Assembly (NCBI GenBank): GCA_030602675.1 | Contig: JAUVZH010000059.1 | Coordinates: 1-10,009 of the forward strand | Source: Candidatus Heimdallarchaeota archaeon | GTDB taxonomy: Archaea; Asgardarchaeota; Heimdallarchaeia; JABLTI01 | Direction: 5' to 3' | Length of the DNA stretch: 10,009 nt | Shown here: piece after piece, positions 1 to 6,123 of the stretch | Position numbering within the stretch: position 1 is the first letter of the stretch | Layout of the letters: each line of letters starts with the position of its first letter | Program-made: the position numbers and the translations under genes | Notes under the pieces: model-generated | The model's input: the letters and a program-made list of their open reading frames with translations, nothing else | Databases searched by the model: none | What the model was told of the DNA's origin: nothing

Positions 1-93
1 ATCACCTATAAAGAAGATGTATTTTGCTGTTATATATTTTAATACTGTAAAATCATTTTTTAGATTTAAATTGTTGATTATCCCAAAAAAATT

Positions 94-118
94 AGAAATA
101 TATAACCTTTTTATTTCT
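94..118 (+). promoter_or_regulatory. TATA-type promoter of the phosphotransferase gene
   Basis: An archaeal-style TATA element (AATATATAACC, 97-107) lies about 90 bases before the start codon at 195. With the usual 25-30 base offset, transcription would begin near 128-132, leaving a leader of about 65 bases. The box sits inside a 7-bp inverted repeat, AGAAATA (94-100) and TATTTCT (112-118), which could be a regulator site or chance in AT-rich DNA. The rest of 1-194 is AT-rich and I see no gene in it. A T-run at about 56-62 could end a transcript entering from the left. Confidence 0.5.
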
Positions 119-194
119 GAATTGTCTTAATTGGTTTACCTTGAATTAGCATATCTTTGTAAAGAACTTCAAATAAACTAAGGAATGAATCTTA

Positions 195-1013
195 TTGACT
201 TTAGGTAAATTAATAGGTAGAGGTAGAACTGCTGACATTTATTTATGGGGAGAAGATAAGGTAATAAAATTATTTCATGAAAATTTCTCAGAAAAATGTA
301 TTGATTATGAACATCATATTAGCAAAATAGTTCAAGATATCTATCCGAATGTCCCTAAGGTGTTTGAAAAAAATAGAATTCAAAATAAAACCGGAATCAT
401 TTTTGAATTTATTCAAGGACCCACTTTGCTTGATGTATTTACGAGGAATCCATTTAGTATTTTTAAAGAAGTAAAACGTTTTGTTGAATTACATATAGAA
501 ATGCATATGTGTGAAGTCGAAGGACTAAATGATTTGAAAAGCTATCTGCTAAATGACATAAAGAGAATTGATGAATTAGATGATAATCAAAAGAACCTTA
601 TTATTAAGCTGCTAGATAACTTACCTTCTAATAGTATTCTTTGTCATCGAGACTTTCATCCTGATAACATCCTTTATGCTGAGAAAGGTCTTGTTGTTAT
701 TGATTGGATAACTGCAGTTCAAGGAGCTCCTGCTGCTGATGTTGCAAGATCTTATTATGTTATGAAACATGGTTCACCAATGCAAAACATATCAAGAATT
801 GATAAATTGAAAATCAAAATTTTCCGTTCAGTTGCTTCTCGATTATATCTCTATCATTATTGTAAAAAGGCTAAAATGAAACGCAAAGAAATAAAAAAAT
901 GGGAATTAGTAACTATTGCTGCTAGACTTAGAGAAGGAATAGTTGAAGAGAAAGATTTCATTTTAAAGAGAATTAATGAGCTTATAAAAAAAGCATCCAA
1001 GAAGAAAACGTAA
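195..1013 (+). CDS. APH/choline-kinase-fold phosphotransferase
   Basis: A 272-residue cytosolic small-molecule kinase of the aminoglycoside phosphotransferase / choline kinase superfamily. Visible motifs are a glycine-rich loop GRGRTA (8-13), a VIKLF strand with the ATP-binding lysine K25, a hinge-like FEFIQGPTL (70-78), the catalytic loop HRDFHPDNIL (151-160; base D153, N158) and the metal-binding VIDW (168-171, D170), followed by GAPAADVARS. The C-terminus is lysine-rich. The start is TTG: an in-frame TGA at 186-188 excludes anything further upstream, the ATG at 185 is in another frame and ends after seven codons, and AAGGA (180-184) is a fair SD ten bases before the TTG. The substrate cannot be read from the sequence; choline, homoserine, a sugar or another small alcohol are possible, and drug resistance should not be assumed. 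It converges with the hydrolase gene, with a 33-base gap. Confidence 0.85.
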   Translation: MTLGKLIGRGRTADIYLWGEDKVIKLFHENFSEKCIDYEHHISKIVQDIYPNVPKVFEKNRIQNKTGIIFEFIQGPTLLDVFTRNPFSIFKEVKRFVELHIEMHMCEVEGLNDLKSYLLNDIKRIDELDDNQKNLIIKLLDNLPSNSILCHRDFHPDNILYAEKGLVVIDWITAVQGAPAADVARSYYVMKHGSPMQNISRIDKLKIKIFRSVASRLYLYHYCKKAKMKRKEIKKWELVTIAARLREGIVEEKDFILKRINELIKKASKKKT

Positions 1014-1046
1014 GCTAGTTAAAGCTTTGATGAAATAATCCAAAAT

Positions 1047-1913
1047 CTATTCCATCAAGAAATTAGCAATTAAATTAGTAGTTTCACTTGTGTGTAATGC
1101 TTCTACCTCTGCGATTTCTAAATATTGTCCATTTTTAACTCGTTGAGATATTTGAAATGTTTGATTTGCTGGATGAAGTTCATCATCTGTATATCCAATA
1201 GCTAAAGATGGAATTTCTACTTTCGATAAACCATCAAGTACATCTACATCTACCGAACTAAGTAAACCAACTCGCATTTTTTCTATATCTGCATTTTTTA
1301 AATTATCAATTAATAATTGATAAGTTCTGGGTTGTTTTTTACGTCTTTTCCATTGAAGTATTGGTGCAGTAATTATTGCTAATTTTATATATGCTTTAAA
1401 GAACAATCGATATTTTGCCAATTTGATTTGTCCACTTAAAGGGGCTGAACTAAAGGTTGTTTGAATAAGAATAATTTTTGAAGGTAGTAATTCTTTGTTA
1501 TCTACATTTTTTATTATATGCCTTAATATAATTGATGCACCTGATGAATTACCTGCCATAAAGAATGGTTGTTGCAGTTTCAAATATTGGAGTACATCTT
1601 TTACATCATCAACCATACCTTCAGTATTGAAATTCTCATTAGTCACTTTAGATGTGGAAGTGCTCTTCTCCCTTGATTCAAATACATAAACTGGAAATCC
1701 GTCTTTTACTAGGTTATTGATATTTGTGCTCCATACACCTAAGTATGCTATAAATCCTGGGATAAGAAAAATGGGGTTTTTTGTTTCTGAGTTCTCTTCT
1801 TCATTTGGGAGAAACTTGTATAATGCTACTTTTGCTCCATCTCTCATTTCCACGAGATATTTCTCTCGAGATTTAATATTGGAAAATAGCGATGTTAATT
1901 TCTCCTCTTCCAT
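1047..1913 (-). CDS. Alpha/beta-hydrolase fold protein (esterase/lipase-like)
   Basis: A 288-residue alpha/beta hydrolase. The strand plus oxyanion-hole motif FLIPGF is at 49-54. The nucleophile elbow is GNSSG (121-125, Ser123). A likely acid is Asp243 or Asp244 in GYTDDELHP (240-248), and the catalytic histidine is probably His274 in ALHTSE. The full triad is therefore present in the normal order and the length is typical of the family. Residues 165-195, between the core strands, are hydrophobic then very basic (KRRKK, 189-193) and probably form the lid. There is no signal peptide, so it is likely cytosolic. The ATG at 1913 is preceded by a strong SD (AAGGAG, nine bases upstream). It lies 89 bases downstream of the HEAT/basic-tail gene on the same strand and may share its transcript. 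The substrate is unknown; an ester or lipid is likely. Confidence 0.85.
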   Translation of the reverse strand: MEEEKLTSLFSNIKSREKYLVEMRDGAKVALYKFLPNEEENSETKNPIFLIPGFIAYLGVWSTNINNLVKDGFPVYVFESREKSTSTSKVTNENFNTEGMVDDVKDVLQYLKLQQPFFMAGNSSGASIILRHIIKNVDNKELLPSKIILIQTTFSSAPLSGQIKLAKYRLFFKAYIKLAIITAPILQWKRRKKQPRTYQLLIDNLKNADIEKMRVGLLSSVDVDVLDGLSKVEIPSLAIGYTDDELHPANQTFQISQRVKNGQYLEIAEVEALHTSETTNLIANFLME

Positions 1914-2002
1914 ATGTTTCTCTCCTTATATTGCACCTCAATTCAAAGTAAAGTAAATAATGCTTAAAAGAATAATCCCGAAACTCATCTCAACAATCGT
2001 AG

Positions 2003-2782
2003 TTATCTTCTCTTTTTTCTAACTGGTACTGGTTTTATGCTTCCGTTCCTTTTTGATTTAGTTTTGGATGTTTTCTTGGTTGAGTATTGAACATTACTTG
2101 TTCTCTTTGAGGATGTAGGTTTTGCAGGTAGTCTTGGAATTACTTTCTTAGGTTTCGATTTTTGAGTAGTGCTTTTCATTTTTTGTCTACCTGATGTGAC
2201 CTGTGATTTTGATTGTATTCTAACAGGTTTTGATACACTAGTTTTCTTTTTAGTTGGTACTTTTCCTCTTCTGCTCCTCGCTTTCGCTTTTGATGCTCTT
2301 GTGAGAGTTTTACTAGGTTTTCTCATAACTGGTTTTGTTGATCTTACTTTAGAAGCTGGTTTCCTTGCTGGTCTGGTTTTCGATTTTGTTGATGATGGTC
2401 GCTGAGCAGGTTTTCTAACCGAAGCCTTCGTTTTCATCCTTCCAACTGTTCTTGATACCTTAACTTTATTCTTCTTCGATTTAGAGTTTAATTCTTTGAT
2501 ACGAATAATTGCGTATCCTGCTTCTTCTCTCACTTTTTCGTCTTTATCCTTTTGTTTAGAATGTTTTAGAGAAGATAATGCTCTCAAGTCACCTATTTTA
2601 GCTAAAGCTTTAGCTGTGTTCTTTCGAACAAATCGATCTGGATCAGATCTTAAAACAGAAACTAAAACGCTGACAGCTCTTTTATCACCTGATTCTCCTA
2701 AATTCCAAGCTGCCTTCTTACGCACTCCGACATCTTTACTTTTTAAATTTTGAACTTCTTTAGCAACAGAGATTTTATGCAT
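2003..2782 (-). CDS. HEAT-repeat protein with a long histone-H1-like basic tail
   Basis: A 259-residue two-part protein. Residues about 6-97 are helical HEAT / PBS-lyase-type repeats, roughly 17-45, 47-76 and 79-97, each with the D-x-x-VR-x-x-AA-x-x-L signature (VRKKAAWNLGESGDKRAV is the clearest). Residues 101-259 are low complexity: 59 of 159 are Lys or Arg, none is Asp or Glu, and Ser, Thr, Pro and Ala fill the rest, with recurring RKP, KPAS and RPAR blocks like linker histone H1 tails. The inference is a nucleic-acid-binding or chromatin-like protein whose repeats bind a partner; a ribosome- or RNA-associated role is equally compatible. The ATG at 2782 follows GGTGG six bases upstream, and a TATA box lies at 2838-2845. 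It is divergent from the GNAT-like gene. The tail's repetitive codons leave long open frames on the other strand, which I regard as shadows. Confidence 0.85.
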   Translation of the reverse strand: MHKISVAKEVQNLKSKDVGVRKKAAWNLGESGDKRAVSVLVSVLRSDPDRFVRKNTAKALAKIGDLRALSSLKHSKQKDKDEKVREEAGYAIIRIKELNSKSKKNKVKVSRTVGRMKTKASVRKPAQRPSSTKSKTRPARKPASKVRSTKPVMRKPSKTLTRASKAKARSRRGKVPTKKKTSVSKPVRIQSKSQVTSGRQKMKSTTQKSKPKKVIPRLPAKPTSSKRTSNVQYSTKKTSKTKSKRNGSIKPVPVRKKRR

Positions 2783-2837
2783 TTGTATCCACCATTATGA
2801 TGAGATACCCAACTATACTTTGTTATGTGCTCATCCT

Positions 2838-2845
2838 ATTTTATA
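2838..2845 (-). promoter_or_regulatory. TATA box for the HEAT/basic-tail gene
   Basis: Read on the minus strand this is TATAAAAT, about 60 bases before the ATG at 2782. Transcription would start near 2815, giving a leader of about 33 bases that includes the GGTGG SD. Assigned from position and sequence only. Confidence 0.45.
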
Positions 2846-2847
2846 TT

Positions 2848-2986
2848 AGCTGTATGACCAAAAACTGGTTCAAAGTAATTAGAAATAATTATTGAATCCT
2901 TGATTCTTTACTAGAATTTGTTTTATTCATTAGCTAGTCTCTTGTCCTTCTCCTTTTTCTTACAAAATTGATATGTATTTGATTTT
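2848..2986. other. Non-coding spacer between divergent promoters
   Basis: With the flanking promoters this forms a 311-base gap (2783-3093) between divergent genes. It contains no plausible gene. It holds a short inverted repeat GAATC-CTT-GATTC (2894-2906) and a pyrimidine tract at 2938-2961 in which 23 of 24 bases are C or T. I see no clear function for either. Confidence 0.5.
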
Positions 2987-3027
2987 TTCTCAAATATCTG
3001 AGCTGAAATTCTCATTTAAATGAGAAT
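2987..3027 (+). promoter_or_regulatory. Two tandem operator-like palindromes next to the GNAT promoter
   Basis: Site 2 (3008-3027) is a perfect 20-bp palindrome whose core reads TTCTCA-N6-TGAGAA (3009-3026). Site 1 (2987-3004) reads TTCTCA-N6-TGAGCT, so it has the same half-site, the same six-base gap and only two mismatches in the right arm. Their starts are 22 bp apart, about two helical turns, so two dimers could bind the same DNA face. Site 2 ends three bases before the TATA element, on the BRE. This is what a dimeric winged-helix regulator site would look like in archaea. Overlap with BRE would suit repression; the upstream placement could also suit activation. Confidence 0.65.
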
Positions 3028-3028
3028 A

Positions 3029-3037
3029 CTTATAACC
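3029..3037 (+). promoter_or_regulatory. TATA box for the GNAT-like gene
   Basis: CTTATAACC lies directly after the 3008-3027 palindrome. A start about 25 bases downstream, near 3058-3062, would give a leader of about 33 bases carrying the strong SD AGGAGTGA (3080-3087), which ends six bases before the ATG at 3094. Confidence 0.55.
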
Positions 3038-3093
3038 TTTCGATGTAACAGTTCAATGAACTTGACGAATCATAAAAGTAGGAGTGAATTTTT

Positions 3094-3981
3094 ATGACAG
3101 AATACGTAATAAAACACTATCATGATGGGTTTGAGGTAGACCAAGAAAAAATTGGCAATGAAGTTGCTAAATCTTTTATAGCTCCTCATCAAACACCTGC
3201 GGATCGATTGAAAGAAGCTTATTCTAGAGAAGATTTCGATCCAGAAACTAGGCTTTATGCTTTTAAGGATGATAAGATGGTTGGATTTCTTACAGCAAGA
3301 GTTCTCCCAGAAGAAGAGGATGGAATTAAGAAAGCTAGCTTAACACCTCCATCGGTTCTTGCAGAGCATGAAGTAGCTACTGAATTGCTTTTCAATAAAG
3401 CGATTAAGATTCTTAAAAAGAAAGGCGTTCAAAAAATACAATCCAATTTTGGTGCCTATTCTAGTAAACAAGAAGAAACCGCAAAAGAATGGGGTTATAA
3501 ATTCATTAATAGGAACAACTTTATTTACAAAATAAATCTTGATGGAATTGATTTTAGCAAAGTTCCAGAGGAAATTATTGATATTGATTTTGATAAGCAT
3601 CAAAAAGATCTTGCTAAAATTCTTGTTGCTGAATATGGTCGAGATGAGGAATTTGTTAACACCTTTATTGATCGAATAAAAAATGATCCAAATAATAAGA
3701 GAATTAACAAAGTAATTCTAGAAGGAGATGAAGTTAAAGCCTATTTAGGATTGAATCCTAATGATATTGATTCTTCTATTGCACGAGTGATTGCTGTTTA
3801 TGCATCTAATGAGGACTACATGAAGAAAATGTTGATTATGGCTGCAAAGATAGCAAAGGATAAGAAACTCAAACAATTGCAAACAGGCTTTACAGAAGAA
3901 GACGATATCAAGCTCAAGAAGTATTTCCCAATCAAATTTGAATTAGTTGGGACATCTTCACAATTTGAAAAAGAACTATAG
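3094..3981 (+). CDS. Tandem GNAT-like N-acetyltransferase-fold protein
   Basis: A 295-residue soluble protein best read as two GNAT-like halves joined near residue 150. The first half has the typical strand pair LYAFKDDKMVGFLTARV (54-70), a long helix (92-110), then VQKIQSNF and the late-GNAT helix and strand EETAKEWGYKFINRNNFIYKI (127-147). The second half repeats the layout more loosely: VILEGDEVKAYLGL (207-220), RVIAVY (231-236), a helix (241-257) and LKQLQTGF (259-266). Neither half shows a convincing Q/R-x-x-G-x-G/A acetyl-CoA loop, so at least one may be inactive or use another acyl donor. The start is an ATG with a strong SD. It is monocistronic, with a distinctive double-operator promoter and a hairpin terminator. 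The substrate is unknown; confidence in the fold is moderate and in the function low. Confidence 0.75.
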   Translation: MTEYVIKHYHDGFEVDQEKIGNEVAKSFIAPHQTPADRLKEAYSREDFDPETRLYAFKDDKMVGFLTARVLPEEEDGIKKASLTPPSVLAEHEVATELLFNKAIKILKKKGVQKIQSNFGAYSSKQEETAKEWGYKFINRNNFIYKINLDGIDFSKVPEEIIDIDFDKHQKDLAKILVAEYGRDEEFVNTFIDRIKNDPNNKRINKVILEGDEVKAYLGLNPNDIDSSIARVIAVYASNEDYMKKMLIMAAKIAKDKKLKQLQTGFTEEDDIKLKKYFPIKFELVGTSSQFEKEL

Positions 3982-3996
3982 AATTTTTGTTATAAT

Positions 3997-4038
3997 GCTT
4001 CATAGATATAACTACTATGAAGCTTGTATATCTTTTTT
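3997..4038 (+). terminator. Hairpin and T-run terminator of the GNAT-like gene
   Basis: A perfect 9-bp stem, GCTTCATAG (3997-4005) and CTATGAAGC (4015-4023), encloses a nine-base loop. A T-rich stretch ends in six Ts at 4033-4038. It begins 16 bases after the stop at 3981. The T-run overlaps the stop codon of the converging activator gene (4037-4039). On the minus strand no T-run follows the stem, so it acts mainly for the plus strand. Confidence 0.7.
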
Positions 4039-5035
4039 AATTTTCACTAACATCCCATTTTGAGCACTTACCACCCCATCGTCCAATGACTTCTCCTTCT
4101 CGTTTTATTTCTATAATTTCGCAAATATTCTCACAGCCTTTGCACAAGAAACTTTTTGTTTGATAATTAATATCTGGTATTTCCCAACCTAGAAAAGAAC
4201 TTGTTGTGCTTTTATTTTCTAGTTCTCTAATCATCATTTCTTCTTGTGCTAAAATAGCTGCTCCGACTGCACCTAAAACATCATGATTATCAGGGATGAT
4301 GATGCTAGTTCCATTCAATTCTTTCTTAAGCACATCCTCAAAAGCATTAATTATCCCTTGATTCTTTGCTACTCCACCTTGAAAGAGAATGGGTGGTAAA
4401 ATATGTTTTCCTCGACCTAAGTTTGTTTTATAATTCTCAACTAATCTATTACATAATCCCATCAAAATATCTTCTGTTTTATAACCAGTATTCTTTTTTG
4501 TAATGATATCTGATTCTGCAAAGACTGTGCACCTCCCTGATATCACAGCTGGATCAGTTGAACAAATAGCACACGATCCGAAATCCTCTATTTGTACTCC
4601 TAGTTGATCACTGAGTTTGTCAAGAAATGAACCAGTTCCTGCTGCGCAGATACTATTCATAGCAAAATCCATGACAAGTTGGTCTCGAATGATAATTAAT
4701 TTACTATCCTGTCCACCAATATCAATAACAGTTTTTACATCAGGACAATAATCTACTGCTGCTACTGCATGAGCTGTTATTTCATCTCGAGCAATATCAG
4801 CACCTATTACTTTCTGAAGCAATTTCCTACCGGAACCAGTTACAGCTGCACCAGCAATAGGTAAATCTCCTTGTCGTTCATGAATCATTTTGAGAGCTTT
4901 TTTAATACAGTTAATTGGTTGTCCTTCTGTTCGTAAATAAACACGGTCAATCAAATTGTGTTCATAGTCAATAATTGCTACTTTACCAGTGATTGAACCA
5001 ATATCTATTCCTAAGAAATATTGTGCTTCAGCCAT
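4037..5035 (-). CDS. BadF/HgdC-type ATPase: acyl-CoA dehydratase activator
   Basis: A 332-residue member of the BadF/BadG/BcrA/BcrD family in the ASKHA (actin/HSP70/sugar kinase) superfamily. Such activators are homodimers with one shared [4Fe-4S] cluster and use ATP to push an electron into a partner enzyme. Visible motifs are phosphate-1 loop DIGSITGK (11-18), VTGSGR (65-70), phosphate-2 IDIGGQDSK (104-112), SICAAGTGSF (128-137) with Cys130, GRCTVFAESD (167-176) with Cys169, FQGGVAKN (218-225) and LGAVGAA (254-260). The 39-residue Cys130-Cys169 spacing equals that of Acidaminococcus HgdC (Cys127/Cys166). A C-terminal extension, absent from the minimal activator, holds C298-x2-C301-x3-C305-x18-C324, a likely extra metal site. 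The ATG at 5035 lies two bases after the previous stop, with GGAG eight bases before it. It is the last gene of the operon; its partner is probably the upstream pair. Confidence 0.9.
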   Translation of the reverse strand: MAEAQYFLGIDIGSITGKVAIIDYEHNLIDRVYLRTEGQPINCIKKALKMIHERQGDLPIAGAAVTGSGRKLLQKVIGADIARDEITAHAVAAVDYCPDVKTVIDIGGQDSKLIIIRDQLVMDFAMNSICAAGTGSFLDKLSDQLGVQIEDFGSCAICSTDPAVISGRCTVFAESDIITKKNTGYKTEDILMGLCNRLVENYKTNLGRGKHILPPILFQGGVAKNQGIINAFEDVLKKELNGTSIIIPDNHDVLGAVGAAILAQEEMMIRELENKSTTSSFLGWEIPDINYQTKSFLCKGCENICEIIEIKREGEVIGRWGGKCSKWDVSEN

Positions 5036-5037
5036 AT

Positions 5038-6123
5038 TTAATTCTCCAAATATTTTTTCCTTTTTAACATATTGATAAAAGCTTCAAGTCTTGTTTGAAT
5101 TGCTGCTCCATCAGCTTTCTCATCAAAAACTAGTGAGTATTTTGGCATTCCGATATCTTGTTGCACTTTTGGAAGTATGTCCTTTGCTATTAATTCCGGT
5201 ATGCAGGTGTATGGGTATAAGTGTATTAATCCATCCCAACCCTTTTTCTTGTAGAGAATAGCATCTCCAATTGTGTGTTGTGCATCTCCACCACAATAAT
5301 GAGGAAGGTATTTTTTAGCTGCTTTAGCAGCAACTTTATGTGGTTCTTTGATGAAAGGATTGATTTTTGCTCCAATATCAGTGTACTTTCTTAATGAAAC
5401 ACCAGTTTTTGCTACTACACCTAATTCATTTATGCGCTTGTTCAAATCTTGATTCATTCCAGGCTCAAGAACAGCATAAATCTCTCCAACAACAACGACC
5501 CTTACTGGATTCTTTATATGATTGATTTCAACTTCTTCTTTGAATGTTTTCGGAATGTCTTTTTTTAGCTTGGAAAAACCCCTTCTTTTTCTAGTATTAA
5601 TGATTTGTTGGTAAAAGCTTTCTGCAACTCTTTCTGTAGATCCTTTTTCAATTTCCAGAGCTCGATAATAATTGAGTTGTTCGTCAACGTCATCTAGTAA
5701 TCTATTGCGAATACCGCCACGTAGTAAAGCAGTAAAGACTTCCCAAGTACTTTTGTTATTGCTTATACTTTTGAACATCCTTAGCAAATCAAATGGTAGG
5801 TGATAATCAAATGTATGAAATGTAACATCATCATATCCGATATCCTCAGCAATCAATCGAATCAATTCATAATAGATACTAAATCGACATGTACCTGTTC
5901 CAGAAGGAAAGACTATTTCTGTTGCACCCATTTCAATACCAGTTAACAGTGCTCCAACGCAATATTTCAAAGGTGTACAAATTGTTTCAGGACTATGAGC
6001 AACTCCTAGAGCAATCATTTTCTTAGTCGGTCGTGGTAGATGCAGAAAATCTTCTCTGCCAATATCCTTCAAGCCTGCCATGAATGTATAGCCAGAAGGA
6101 CCAAAAGGTGGGTATGTTATCAT
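5038..6123 (-). CDS. COG3581-type dehydratase-subunit-like iron-sulfur protein
   Basis: A 361-residue protein resembling the uncharacterised COG3581 group, distantly related to the 2-hydroxyacyl-CoA dehydratase / benzoyl-CoA reductase (HgdA/HgdB) subunits. Family-like blocks are an N-terminal ITYPPFGPSGY (2-12), SPETICTPLKYCVG (44-57), PSGTGTCRF (73-81), GGDAQHTIG (278-286), HLYPYTCIPE (301-310), and FDEKADGAAIQTRLEAFI (333-350). Cys49, Cys79 and Cys307 sit in the conserved blocks and are the best candidates to hold a [4Fe-4S] cluster by three cysteines, as in the dehydratases. Its ATG forms an ATGA overlap with the stop of the preceding gene (6120-6123), with a GGGAG SD seven bases upstream, so translation is probably coupled. 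It likely works with the upstream paralogue and receives electrons from the downstream activator. The reaction is unknown. Confidence 0.8.
   Translation of the reverse strand: MITYPPFGPSGYTFMAGLKDIGREDFLHLPRPTKKMIALGVAHSPETICTPLKYCVGALLTGIEMGATEIVFPSGTGTCRFSIYYELIRLIAEDIGYDDVTFHTFDYHLPFDLLRMFKSISNNKSTWEVFTALLRGGIRNRLLDDVDEQLNYYRALEIEKGSTERVAESFYQQIINTRKRRGFSKLKKDIPKTFKEEVEINHIKNPVRVVVVGEIYAVLEPGMNQDLNKRINELGVVAKTGVSLRKYTDIGAKINPFIKEPHKVAAKAAKKYLPHYCGGDAQHTIGDAILYKKKGWDGLIHLYPYTCIPELIAKDILPKVQQDIGMPKYSLVFDEKADGAAIQTRLEAFINMLKRKKYLEN

Noticed and set aside
195..1013. Aminoglycoside resistance gene
   Set aside because: The fold motifs are shared by choline, homoserine and sugar kinases, and no drug-specific feature or mobile context is visible.
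2169..2753. Plus-strand open frames opposite the HEAT/basic-tail gene
   Set aside because: They come from the Lys/Arg/Ser codon bias of the tail read backwards, giving Phe/Leu-rich products with no SD or promoter.
101..3040. TATAACCTTT shared by the promoters at 101-110 and 3031-3040 as a regulon motif
   Set aside because: The same ten bases occur inside the membrane-protein gene at 8163-8172, and the string is simply a TATA box plus Ts.
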